Assembly (NCBI GenBank): GCA_936440205.1
Contig: OW387147.1
Location: 17,571,629 to 17,635,628, forward strand
Direction: 5' to 3'
DNA from: Lepidonotus clava
Taxonomy: Eukaryota > Annelida > Polychaeta > Phyllodocida > Polynoidae
Length of the DNA: 64,000 nucleotides
The notes below the pieces were generated by a model, which saw only the letters and a program-made list of their open reading frames with translations, was not told where the DNA came from and searched no databases. Numbering within the stretch: position 1 is the first letter of the stretch; each line of letters starts with the position of its first letter. Shown one piece after another: positions 23,901 through 35,277 of the stretch. Both the position numbers and the translations under genes were made by a program.

Positions 23901-26900
23901 AAAAATGTGTGTGTGTGTGGGGAGTCAGCATGTATATTAAGTTCTAAAACGATGCGCATTTTCTCTAATACACACATCATTTCCCCCTCTCTTTCTTGTT
24001 TAGGAGTCCCAGCCCCTCCGAATCCGCCCCACCATGTCTAAATTACCCGTCTTCCTTGCAATAGTTTACACTAATTTTAGAATTAAGTATAATAATCCTT
24101 GAAAGATCGAGGATAAATAAACCAGTGACCAAATTGTAAATAGCTCAGAGATGACAGTTATGAGTACTCATTTTACTTGACCCCCTTATATAGTGGGCAC
24201 AATACAATGCTACTGAAAATCCCAGAAAAGCACAAAAATGGCAACAACTCTCAGGAGTCTTCCCTTAATAAAGTTCAAACTTTTTTTCCAGAACTTCTTT
24301 GGCCAACGTACACAATTAGATTTCACAGGAACAAATTCAAACGTTCCCTCCCTTGATGTAAACAAGAACTATACACGGAACCGTACTCTAAATCAGAGAC
24401 ATTTAGGGCAAAATACACAAAATACAGAACCCTGTCTAATAGTGAGCAGCTCACCTCTGATGCCAGAGTCGCCAGGTGTCGAGCAGCTCGCGGTAGCTCG
24501 TCACCCAGGTCTCGATGCGCGTGTTGGGGCGGGACGCGTCTGGCCTGAGTGACTCGGGCAGCGGCGAGCCGTGCAGCATGACGAGGGCTGCAGTCTGAAC
24601 GTCGGACGTCACGTCCACATACCGCTCCAGTAGCTCCACTCCGTCTTCAGTTATACCTGGGTAATATTATATTTGATACGTTGTTTTAGCATAGCAAAGA
24701 TGCATCAGTAGTAATAATAATTATTGATAGGGGGATAGCTTTTGAGTAAGGGACGGATTTAGAGGGGGGCGCCTGGGGCGAGTGCATCCCCTGATTTTTG
24801 TCAAATTTAGAATTCTTTCTAATGTAAAATTCTAGCCTTCGATTGCGGCGCCCCAAATGTCTTCATAAGAGCACCCTTCCCCCTTTTCTTTTTTGTTGTT
24901 GAAAAGTCTGGATCTGTCCCTGGGAGTAGTGCAAAATAATTGCATGATTTTCTTGTAATGACGTTTTTATTTATTTTAAAGAATCGATGAACACAGCTTT
25001 AATTCCCATACAAAATTGCGAAATTTGTATACCTGTATTTCAAGATACTGAAAAAAGTGTGTTAGGCATACATTTGATTATTTTCTTAAAGGAAAACCTA
25101 CATGATCATCTGTCTTAATAAACACTCCGCATTCTTTAAACTCGTATGATAAACTTATCCCATAACCAACTATTCTAAATGTCCATTGAAAACCAAGATT
25201 TATGTTATATTCAGTAATTCTAACTCTGAAAATGCCTGCGACTGACCAGTTAAAAGAATGCCGTCCAAGTTCCCCTGGTCTACGAGTTGTCTGGTCAATT
25301 TGTCGAGGTACTCTCGGAGACTGACGTCGGACAGGTAGGTACAGGCAAAGGCCACCTTGTCTATCACCTCAATACTTGAGTCCTATGGCAAGAAACCAGA
25401 GAAAACCGATGACATCTACAATTGTTATACTTTCAAAATGAAACAGTTATACAGACAGAAGTTACTCTGTATGTATTTTGTTTATATTATACCTGTTTTA
25501 CAGTGACTGTAGTCTACTCAATGTAAAACGTGTACGCAAAACATGAATATGATTAGAATATGTATATATACAGAAGGTATATTACTCAGATATTTAAGAG
25601 CCATACAACTGGTAATACGCTACCAAAAGAATTGAAAAGGCGTTTTGTGTATTAAGCGATAAAAGGAAAAAAAAAACTATGACATAAGTATTATACCCAA
25701 CATCAAAGAAGCAAAATGTTTATGAATATATTTGATAATTTGCTGATATATTGACACAAATATAACGAAGACTTTCTGAGAAAATAACCTACACCCACTC
25801 AGACCTACTTGTACATATTTCAACATGCGACTTTCTGAGACAGCAATAATGTGCACCTACCAGGTGTTCATAGTTTCTCAAATTTAGACACAGATATCAC
25901 ACTTTCTGATATAATAGCGTGCACCCACAGGCTGCTCGTAATTTCCAATATTACAACACAGATACCACAAAGACTTCCAGGCTGCTCGTAATTTCCAATA
26001 TTACAACACAGATACCACAAAGACTTCCAGGCTGCTCGTAATTTCCAATATTACAACACAGATACCACAAAGACTTCCAGGCTGCTCGTAATTTCCAATA
26101 TTACAACACAGATACCACAAAGACTTTGTGAGACAATAATGTGCACCCACCAGGACCTGCTCGTAGTTGTCGCCCTCAGCGGTGAGGAAGGCGAACATGG
26201 CCCTCAGGTAGGGGTCGGTCAGCTGAGGGCTTAGCGAGGCGCAGATCTCCTTCCACAGCGTATTGGCGTCGTCACTGAAGCCAGACAGCGCCATGGCCAC
26301 CATACTCATGTTAACATCTCCACCTGTATGGGATATTATAGGGATAGGCATAATTCCATTGGAAAATGTAAGTTTTAAGATCAACTAACAGGTTTTGTAG
26401 AATGCAAAGACCTTGATGAATATTAACTTTCTGAAGCGACATTGTAGGGAGATTGTATGGGATAGGTATAATTCCATTGGAAGATGTAAGTTTTATGATC
26501 AATTGAAAGGTTTTGTAGAATGCAAAAACGTTGATAAATATGAACTATCTGAAGCGGCATTCACAAAAGGCAGAGTGTGTAATGTGTTTCAAATTTGTTC
26601 TCAAAAGAGTTTTATCAATTATTTGAATAGTCCGATCATTTCTTCAATAATTGATTCATTGTATGAAATATTATGTGATATAACTTCACATATTGATTTA
26701 CGTTCACTTGAATTGATCTTACTTCTCAATTCAACCTCTTTCTAAACTGACTCAATATCTGAACAAATGGGCTAGGTTATTCATAATGATAATAAGTTTT
26801 GGACTTGACTCTCAGAAATATATCCTTACAACCATAACTCAGAAAAGAAGTGTTCAAATCCTCTTATATCATACCTGTAGAGACGGTGGCGGCGCCTCGG

Positions 26901-29900
26901 TTGAATGATTGTATTGCACGTCTTATGTGAAGGTTAAACAGAGCGATTGCTGCCGCTCGTTCAAAATGACCCTCTCCCTCCAACCGATCGAGTGCCTCAT
27001 TTATCGACTCTTTGTCCTTACCAAAACCCCAGCCGCATAATTTCAGCGCCTTACATCTGAAACAAAGATTCAAGGCTAAGTAATACATCTGCATTCCATG
27101 AATTACTACTTAGTGCTGATTTACACGAAAGTAATTTGCATGATCGTGATGTGCTTACTTTTTTGGTCTCTCTTTAGAAAAGGGAAAATATCCATGGATG
27201 CAACAAATTTATGTTTAAACATGGACATGTGCACGGACTACCTGTGATAGTGTATTTGCATGACATACCGTTCTTCACTCGTGTATATTCTTTTCTGTGG
27301 TTTTTGTTTCTGGCCTTCGATCCCCTGCCACTTCAGGAAATCTAGGTCACTTCGGACTTGTCCATTTTCTCCCTGTAATGAATAAATAAGATATGAATAA
27401 AATAAACCACGTAATAACTTAAATGTCATTTCAATAATTAAACTTCGTGAAACATCGTTACTAAGAATCTGACAGTGAAAGTATCGGTTCGTTTTTGTTT
27501 CTATCTAACAATGCAGTCAATCTAATTGTTGCTTCATTGACGTATCATCTTTCATCGATCCTACTACAAAATTTTGTAACTACAACCTGGTTCATTGGTG
27601 ATCATTTTCAATCCGAAATCACTACACATAAGATCTCAACCAACACCAAATAAAAATGTGATGCGGTTAAATTCACGGATTTTCCTGGATAATCAGTGAA
27701 AAGTTGATGGGGAATTTCTAAGAAAATCAGCTACAATTGACAGGGAATTTCTAAGAAAATCTACGGAGAGTTGACAGGGAATTTTCAAGAAAATCAGCAA
27801 AAAGTGGACAGGTCTGAAAGAAATCCAAGATCCCCACTCACCTTGAGTATTCCGTTGACACCGGGGAAGCGGGGCGTAGTTTTTGCGGGCTGTGGGGTGG
27901 TGGGCGTGCTACCGCTGTGTGAGAGGCGGGGACTGCGGGCGGCTACCGCTGCCTCCTCCGGTGGGGTGATGGACTGCATGTAACCCAGCCAGTTCCAGAG
28001 TGAGCGGATCTTTGGGTCCTCCCCGGCCAGCGGGGCGTTCTTCTGCACGTTTTCAGTCTATGAGGGAATCAAGAATTATTTCTATATTACCAGATATCAG
28101 GGGGAATTATTAGATTACACGATGGATAAAGATCGTAAAAGGGTGAAAATATCGTATTTATAGGTAAACATGGCCCTTGAGGTTCTTCCATGATGGTTAT
28201 AGTGGTTCCATGTTCTCCTATATTATGATTTGTCAGAGACATGGTTCTGATATTCAAATAAAACAACACTGAACATGAAATAATATCTATTTATAATGAC
28301 CATTTCCCCCCCTTGATATTTGCAAAATTACAAGTTGTTATAGAGTAGTTCCCTAAACAAAAATATTGATGGGCTTGGATTTACTGGGGACACTCATATG
28401 GCTACGTCCCGTCGGTAAATGCGGCTATTATGCTGTAAGTAACTACTTCTGCCTTAAGAAACTTTTGAAAAGAGAAGCACAGTGTCTAGACATTTCATGT
28501 GGAAAACAATATGTGAAGTGATCAAACTCGAAATTATTATATGTACTCAAAACCTAGGATAATAAAATTGAACATCCATATGAAGAGCGACAAGTCTGTT
28601 ATAGACTTCTATAATACATCATTGCATTACTGACCTGTAGGCCGTACCCCCGGAGCGCCCGTCGTTTCATGACTATAGAGATGTCCTCGCTGGCCTCCCG
28701 ACACAACTTGACGCTGTTACATTGCATCAGGCCGCGACCACACGCCCAGGTAAGGTTAATGTCCGGGGACCACTTCTACAAATGGTGAAAAGAAACAACC
28801 GTATAGTGTATTTACCTGACTACGATTTTTCATCAAAGAAATAGGGGCAAAATGCAATTTTAATCTTTTGATATGCATATACATACGGGCTTGTCGTACA
28901 TGACCGGTATGACCGGTAAAAACATAACCTGGTCAAGGCAAAATTAACCACATATTCTATCCCAATGAAAAGTATTTATGTGAGCGTCAATAATATCTTC
29001 AGTAAAACGCAGCAGTTCACATGCAACATTTTTCTTAAGGATCAGTGAAGCACATACATATCGGCAGCGGTCATAAAGTACTTTTGTGTGTTGTTGTTTA
29101 GGTAACAACCGTATTTTAATTTTGTGTAATTCATTTATCATTTTTGTTATTTTATTTTCTGGGGGATTTCTTTTTAATTATTATTATTTTGGACTCACCA
29201 GTGCTATCCTTTCAAATACTTTGATGTCGCTGATATGGCCGTTATTACGGACTGCTAACATTCGGTTTTCTTCCTTAGGATGCCAGTCAAAGGACGAGAG
29301 GGTCTGTTGGCCCTGGGCTGGAAAAAAAATCAAACAACGTCTCATATCAATCTAAGAAAGCATCACTCTGGGATTCCTAATGAAGTACATACGCATTAAA
29401 GGGGGTAGAAGGGTCTGAATATTCAGGGGGAACAAGCGTACCTTTCTGTAAAAATCCAACGTGTACTTTACCCAAAAAGGGGTTTGGGTCTGACATTTTG
29501 TTTTAAGATGTGCGTAAGTTTTTAATAGAAGGCCCCGAGTTCGGGTTCCTTCTACAATTTCTTTTCTCGCAAAGACCAAACTGCTCCTACGAATCTTTGA
29601 TCCCGAATGCTTACTTTCAGACAATAAACTTTAAGGATTCCCGGGAAAATTTACATTTTACGTACCATAAGTCTTTAGAGTGTTTTCATTCTTATTGAAT
29701 TAAGCAATGATTTCATTGGAATACCTCGATAAAACATTTTGTGAAAAGTTCCGTTTTACTTACGTTGTACGATCCTTTCTATGACTGCCGGGTCCAAATC
29801 ATCAGCACCTAACATTTTAGAGATGAGATAATTACTTTATAAACATTTCGGACTAAAACACAACAAAAGGTTAGAGTCTAAATGATATAATGATGATGAA

Positions 29901-32900
29901 ATAAGAACCTTCTATTACTTTTCCTGAGTCAACATAGCTTATTCACAACAGTGATATAAAAGTGATTAATCAATTTTAACAATGTAAATAAGTATTTTTA
30001 GCAGTAACTAAGTCCGTAACAAAGAATACTTACCCACTGAAGTATGCAGAATATCGTATAATTTGATGACTGAGGAGTCGCGGGGCAAAACACCAAGTAA
30101 GTTACACCTAAAGTAGGATATACAAAATAATCAAGACGGTGATTAAAACAAAAACAAAATCAGTACATGCAAGAAGTTCGGCGTATACTAGCTTTCCATG
30201 AATACCTATTCCGAGTACTTATTTCATGGACATCAGTTCTTACATTGATTGCTTATTGTTTGTATAGCCCATTACGTAAACAAATAATTATGTGCTGACT
30301 AAATATTTGAAGTGCACGCGCCCTTTCATGAGCACGGTAACTAAAACAACACTAACGTGACAGGAAACAATTAATATGTCAACGCCTATTTATTTCCTCC
30401 CTTCAATTTAATCAAAAGTATCATCCAGTAGATAGTGTTTCATACATACCGTGTAGGGGACCAAGAAATACTGTTTATTTGGCGGGTTTCGTTTTGGGTT
30501 AATATGTGGAAATGGTTAAGGATATGTACGACATGCTAAAGAAAACATTGTTTTACGAGGCTTCACTTCCTCTTTAATAAATCACATTATATACAAATAG
30601 AATACGTTGATTTTCATATAGGATCCGGTATAACTTAAATAAAAATGTCCAATGACATCGTCTTGTACTCTCTCAACAAGAACAATTTTATATGGCATTA
30701 TGTGTCAGGTAAAGGATATAGGTTTTTCAAAGTTCCTCATGTCCCAGACGGAGACCTGGTTCTCGTAGAAGGAGGCCAGTCGGTACTCAAAGCTGGGGTC
30801 CACACACACGCCGTACACCGCCTTGGTGTAGGCGTTACTCTGCGGCCGGGCTACATCTGGTAAAATAAGGAAAATAAAGTGAAAAACAGGAAAATAAAGT
30901 GAAAAACGTAAGTTCTGAATCCTGTCTATTTCAAATTATTGTTGAAATCAAAAAGATTAATAAAGAAACACGTCTACTTTTACTATAAAATAAATTTGGC
31001 CATTTAAAATAGGTTCAGAATATTACCAGTTCCAAAGGAAATAACTAAGTTATCAGGTGTACCATTTACACTGTAAATATATGGAAAACTGTACGAAACA
31101 AAATGTTATGAATAGATTCTAAAATCTCTTAAGGCTACTAACACCCTAAGATACACCTATTTCATGTATTATAATCATAAGAAAATAATTGATCTCAACT
31201 GAATACTACTCAATATAATTGAACACAATTCTAGTTTCTATTAAACTGATTTTAAACAAAATATGTTTTTCATTGTAAAGAGTTGTTACCTCGCATGTCA
31301 TATACGCGGAGTGCCTTGTGGTTCATGCCAGTCACCAGAGTCCGACCATCCCGGGGGAACCAGGTCACTGAGTAGGCCGTCTCCGGGGAACCTGCCCATT
31401 ACACACAGATGTCCATCATACACAGAGAAAATTATCCGAGATAAACCACCGTTTATATTAGGGCTACCTTGGTGAAAATACTAGGTGCAATATTTCATGG
31501 CTTTAAGGGGAACACTAGCCCCTTTGTAATAATTAATTACATACTTTTGGGGGGATTTGATTATTGGAAAATTGCAATATTCAATGAAAGGTTGCTTCGT
31601 ATATATGGGTGCTCATATAATTCCTGCTTTTACTGTTTGAAGAGAGAAACTTTAAATTCTCCGTCCAAACAACAAAATATTTTGCAAACAGAAGGATTTT
31701 TGTTCAAGATTAAATTGTGTATAGAATCTCTTTCACTTTAAACTAAACTTAAAAGTCCTTTCAGTTTGAGTCAATGCAATCTTCATTTGTGGATTATAAA
31801 TAACAATTCTAGCCTCGGTTCTCACCTATTTCTTGGTAAGGTTTGACTATGGCCGTCTCATGCTGTAGGGACGCGCTGCGCCGGTCGTGGCCCAAGCTGT
31901 GGTCAGAGCCATGCTTGGCGTGAATGTCCCAGATCAGAAGTGACGAGTCAGATCGGTGACGGTCTAGGCCCTCCGCGATCTGAGGGTCAAAAGATAGAAA
32001 GTTAGAGTGAGAGGGTCATGTTTGGGTCAGACCCTCCGCGATCTGAGGGTCAAAGGATAGCGAGTTTGAGCAAGTGGGTCATATTTGGGTCTAGCCCTTG
32101 GTGATCTAAGGGTTAAAGGGTAGACAGTAAGACTGAGAGCGTCAGATTGATGAAGGCCCTTGAGGGTTAAAGGGTGGAGACCTAGATTGCCAGATTAGTC
32201 CAAGACCTCGGCCGTTTGAGAATACAAAAACCTCAACGGCGTGTAATAGTCAGACCTTTGAAATCTGTTTATCAATGTATTGTTAATAAACGTACAGCAA
32301 AACCTTCACTTCTTTATCGTTGTCTCATATTCCAGTGTGGAATTTGTATAACCGTCCCTATAGATTTCAATTTATAAATCTAAATTGCTTTTACATTACA
32401 AAAAGAAAAAACACATATCGCGGGAGCCCTGTCAGAGGTTAATTAAAGAGCTGGATTTGAGAAAAAGCTTCGTTGTTTTAGTCTGTACGTTACTGTATCC
32501 TTAGATGTTCCACTTACCCACTGTGTCTGGACCGGATTCCATGCGATGGAATGACATTGACGAGCATGTCTTGGAACTAAAATGAAAAATAAATGTCATG
32601 ATTATCCAATGTTATTGGAAAGTTTTCCAAACATTTCACTCTAAAATCCTAGGATGAGTAAGAAGATACATGTATGTAATTTTTGTTTAAAAAAGGATGT
32701 AGTCAAATAAATGGCGTTTTGAAAGAAAGGCTGTATAGCAATAGGACTTACCAAATTCTTTGCCGACCAAACCATGTGTGTCATGAGCGCTACCTTTGCC
32801 AAAGCTATGGAAACAAAAATAAAATTTCATTCAGTTTTTCCTATTTGTTATTATTCTACTAGCAGTGTCTGATTTCCACGTATTCAAATTTACTCTTCTA

Positions 32901-34051
32901 AAAAGCACTTTCACTTACATTTGCTATGACCATAAGTGAGAGATGCGAGTATTTATTTTTTTTATTACCACTAGTCTTCCGTTTATTATATGAAAATTCT
33001 TATTTCTAAATTATCTCCAAACTGTCTTTAAAACCAACAAATCGCATGGGGGGCGCAATTACATTACAACAATTAGTTTATTAGCTTTAAGTTCAAAGCT
33101 ATACCTATAGCATTAGGATAAAGTGTTTACCCGGTGAGTATGACACGGCCGTTGGCAAGACCTACAGCCAGTAAGGTGTCCGGGTTTGGCTTGGGATACC
33201 AGGCAAGACACTGAAATAAAGAAAATACAGTGGTGAATATAAGGGTATCCTTTAAAATCTGGTTATTGTGTTTCAAAAGAATACAATGGAGTTTCTAAAG
33301 CCAATTTTATAAGCCCTGATAGAGAAATGGAGAAGATTTTATATGGCTTGCCTATTCAAAAGGTGTTTTTTTAACATGGTTTTTACAGGTGAATATTAGA
33401 TGTCTTACGTAACACTATGCGCTTTAAAATGTGATCTCATTACTTACTTTCATAAACTGGTGATCAGATTTGACGGATAGAAGGGACGCGTATGTGTCTT
33501 CTGAAAGCCTGGTACCTGTAAAAAGACAAGAATGTTATTTTCTTATCCAGAAGTACAGACTTAGATTAAAGAAGTTCAGAAATACAGAACCGTGGATAAA
33601 TATTAGCTCCAAAAATATGAAGCATTGACGGTAGTGTGTATTTCTGTAAGTACTGAAGAGGGTCGTTTATTATACGTTGGGGGTGGGGGGAGTGAGTCAA
33701 GGCCATAGAACAATCCCGAATATACATACCATCTTTAGGGACAAAACAGGGTCGATATTGGGAAAAATAGTCGTAAATATTGTTATTGTTTGGCATTCAC
33801 AGTTATTATGGGGGTTTTAATGTGGGTCCTAAACAAAAATGGCTTACCACATTGTTCTTCCAACCAGCATGTAAGTATAAACAAATTACTATTTTACAAC
33901 TATTACAGTACTTCGGCTGGCACTTACTTTGGGCCTTTGGTGGTCCTTCTCTGACGGTGTCTACTTTGTAGAGCGTTAGGTCGGTGCCAAAGGTGAGGAA
34001 ACAGTCGTCCTGCGTCGGTGACCAGCTGATGTCTAGTTTGGCCCCACTCAT
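20907..34051 (-). CDS. MIOS: MIOS, GATOR2 complex WD-repeat subunit
   Basis: MIOS (Mio, yeast Sea4) is a GATOR2 subunit that relays amino-acid sufficiency to mTORC1 at the lysosome. There are 23 coding exons: 34051-33928, 33515-33448, 33210-33131, 32804-32752, 32576-32518, 31979-31826, 31391-31290, 30856-30720, 30505-30450, 30107-30034, 29808-29764, 29317-29199, 28775-28635, 28057-27842, 27372-27269, 27056-26875, 26323-26151, 25382-25247, 24656-24455, 23746-23584, 22008-21906, 21481-21388, 21021-20907. They join into 899 residues plus TGA (human about 875). Residues 1-404 form a WD40 propeller ([14 protein letters not shown]), 405-741 an alpha-solenoid ([29 protein letters not shown]), and 742-899 zinc-binding [34 protein letters not shown] and [11 protein letters not shown] Ser/Thr/Pro-rich loop lies near 425-470. 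One intron is U12-type; the rest are GT-AG. A noncoding first exon ends at 34954. Confidence 0.98.
22143..22978 (+). mobile_element. 5'-truncated LINE, C-terminal reverse transcriptase part and poly(A) tail
   Basis: An open frame of about 200 codons ends at 22754. It carries the thumb and C-terminal pattern of non-LTR reverse transcriptases: [27 protein letters not shown], then [12 protein letters not shown] near the end. About 200 bp of 3' untranslated region and an A-run close the copy at 22978. It sits in a MIOS intron in the opposite direction. The clade (CR1-, Jockey- or L2-like) cannot be decided. The frame is unbroken over this part, so insertion is fairly recent. Confidence 0.8.
23143..23567. 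mobile_element. GTTTCAGATAC-ended MITE, copy 1, interrupted by another MITE
   Basis: The ends GTTTCAGATAC and GCATCTGAAACTCC are inverted copies. The inner sequence matches the copy at 49380-49610, except that another element (23361-23535) interrupts it. It also includes an A-rich expansion near 23315-23345. Confidence 0.75.
23361..23535. mobile_element. MITE with GGGGCCGTCCATAAATGATG ends, nested
   Basis: Perfect 22-bp inverted ends (GGGGCCGTCCATAAATGATG and complement) enclose a 175-bp non-coding element flanked by TTA on both sides. A 3-bp TTA/TAA duplication suggests the PIF/Harbinger group. The related copy at 49380-49610 lacks this insert. Confidence 0.85.
23814..24030. mobile_element. 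Possible MITE with GGGGCGGAT ends and internal microsatellites
   Basis: GGGGCGGATACAGGA near the left and GAATCCGCCCC at the right are inverted partners. The interior holds (TAAA)n/(AAAAT)n and (GT)n simple repeats at 23845-23925. It lies in a MIOS intron just upstream of the exon at 23746-23584 in gene direction. Confidence 0.5.
24749..24921. mobile_element. Possible MITE with AGGGACGGATTTAGA ends
   Basis: AGGGACGGATTTAGA at the left and the complement AGGGACAGATCCAGA at the right (12 of 15 match). GAGTA occurs near both borders but not at the same offset, so the target duplication is unsure. It resembles the 23814-24030 element at its ends. Confidence 0.55.
25793..26150. repeat. 50-bp minisatellite grown from a MIOS splice-donor region
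   Basis: Four near-identical 50-bp units begin at 25931, 25981, 26031 and 26081. Two more diverged, longer units lie at about 25793-25930. The units contain GCTGCTCGTA, matching the end of the adjacent MIOS exon (CCTGCTCGTAGTTGTCG on the plus strand, 26153 onward), and the outer ones keep GTGCACC(C/T)AC, the complement of the exon's GTGGGTGCAC donor. Confidence 0.85.
30506..30719 (-). other. U12-type AT-AC intron of MIOS
   Basis: The intron starts ATATCCTTT (30719 downward), the exact U12 AT-AC donor. It carries TCCTTAAC (30522-30515), a U12 branch-point core, ten or so bases before a terminal AC (30507-30506). No GT-AG pairing keeps the frame. This pairing gives a propeller strand reading EKPILTQNE, which fits the family, and joins exon 30856-30720 to 30505-30450 in phase 0. 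Confidence 0.9.
31960..32185. repeat. About 62-bp tandem repeat carrying copies of a MIOS splice acceptor
   Basis: The plus-strand motif CTCCGCGATCTGAGGGTCAA occurs at the true exon border (31971) and again at 32034. Weaker forms follow at about 32095 and 32156. On the gene strand the second copy reproduces CCCTCAG followed by ATCGCGGAGGG, the real acceptor and the first coding bases of exon 31979-31826. Confidence 0.85.
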
Positions 34052-34299
34052 CGTGACAGGTTCGGCTCTAGGTCATGCGGGACGCATGCTCCTAAAGATA
34101 CAAACTATTATGGGTATTGCTGTGCAAATGAAGGCAGGCTCACCAATAATTTGCTTGGAGATAGTTTAAAGGTAAACTTCTACAAATCTAAATAGAATAA
34201 TCGAATTTCATTAGGTTGCAACGAATATATATTCATTAGGACTTCCCGTTAATGATCCATATAGATAGAAAAATCCATATTTACAATCATTAGATACCA

Positions 34300-34562
34300 C
34301 TCTCGACTGATGAAAAAGTAGGAAAAGTAGGAAACGCTGTTCCTACTTTTTTCTTGAAGCAACTAGGCCTAGGAGGGAAATACACTTTAGTTTAGGAATA
34401 AAAATCTAATTTGTATTTAATTAGCTCGAAACTAACAGAAAAATACTCTAAAACAGATGTTAAGGTAATGTAGGAAAAATCAGTCGCTGGATCCAAAATC
34501 ACCAAAAACTTGAAAAAGTAGGAAATCCTACAAAAGTAGGAAAAATGGCATCTCTGATTCAT
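34300..34562. repeat. Dispersed GTAGGAAAAGTAGGA repeat, copy B
   Basis: Lies in the first MIOS intron. It shares an ordered series of blocks with 50150-50397: GATGAAAAAGT, TCCTACTTTT, AACAGATTTTAA-like, TAGGAAAAATC, AAGTAGGAAATCCTACAAAA and AATGG(C/T)ATCTCTGA. Family unknown; no inverted ends were identified. Confidence 0.65.
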
Positions 34563-34954
34563 TATGGTCTTAGACTAAGATGAAAGTTCTTCCCCTACAT
34601 AGTACACTTGAATGAATCGACAGTCTGTGGCAGCCTGTAGAGATCTACTGCAGCTTGGCCCAACCTGAATCCTGTAGGGCCATTCCATCCATAACACAAG
34701 CCCAGTCAATCTTGGCCTAGTGCCAGTGGCAGTGTTACTTCAGTCTTGGCCCTTGCCCTGGCCTGGGAGTCGAGGACGTTGTCGTTGGGTAACGTTAGCG
34801 GAGTTAGCTTTGGGCAATATTTTGGTCAACTTTCAGACATTTCCCAATCTATGATGCATTGCATGAATCCCTGAAGGATCTAAGATCGGTAAAATGACAT
34901 GATAACGTGTATTCCATTTCATATTTTTAAGCTAAACGTAAAAATCAACTTACC

Positions 34955-35277
34955 AAAAAGTAAACTTTGCTGCTTTCGCTTCTCTCTTTCAACTTCCGGT
35001 TTTAGGAGTCTCGGGTTGTTTTCGTAGATACATATAAATTGCAATTAGGTCTAAAGTCCATAGATTATAATCAAAAACATGTAATTCAAGAACAAATTTC
35101 TGTAACCAAATTATTTTCAATGTCCTACGTTATGCTGAAAATATATTTATTCAAAAGATACTCTGTTTGTACTGTATTTCAAAAGCGCGCGCCACTACTG
35201 ATCTGTAACTTGTTACTGGCGTGCCCAATTTTTTTTTTCTATGTAGGGTAAGGACCAGCGAAATAGTTGTTTACAAG
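34955..35277. promoter_or_regulatory. Divergent promoter between MIOS and CCDC89
   Basis: MIOS has a noncoding first exon ending with a GT donor at 34954-34953, and CCDC89 starts coding at 35278. ACTTCCGG (34992-34999), an ETS site, lies close to the presumed MIOS start. No TATA box suits either gene. The span includes a GCGCGC tract near 35186. The roughly 320-bp interval suggests a shared bidirectional promoter. Confidence 0.5.

Noticed and set aside
25931-26130. Regular 50-bp direct repeats as a CRISPR array
   Set aside because: Units are contiguous with no spacers, lie at a spliced animal gene's exon edge, and resemble that exon; it is a minisatellite.
26413-26745. 110-codon plus-strand frame within the MIOS gene
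   Set aside because: Lies in a MIOS intron on the other strand and is AT-rich, with no family features; parts of it repeat the nearby 26325-26400 segment.
29199-29319. Acceptor at CCCAG before GGCCAAC for the MIOS exon
   Set aside because: It breaks the phase. The acceptor five bases upstream (TTTCCAG before CCCAGGGCC) keeps the frame and the family sequence [16 protein letters not shown].
30450-30856. A single MIOS exon ending in a stop near 30705
   Set aside because: Reading on gives a stop after PISFT and loses the conserved strand; the U12 donor and branch point explain the break exactly.
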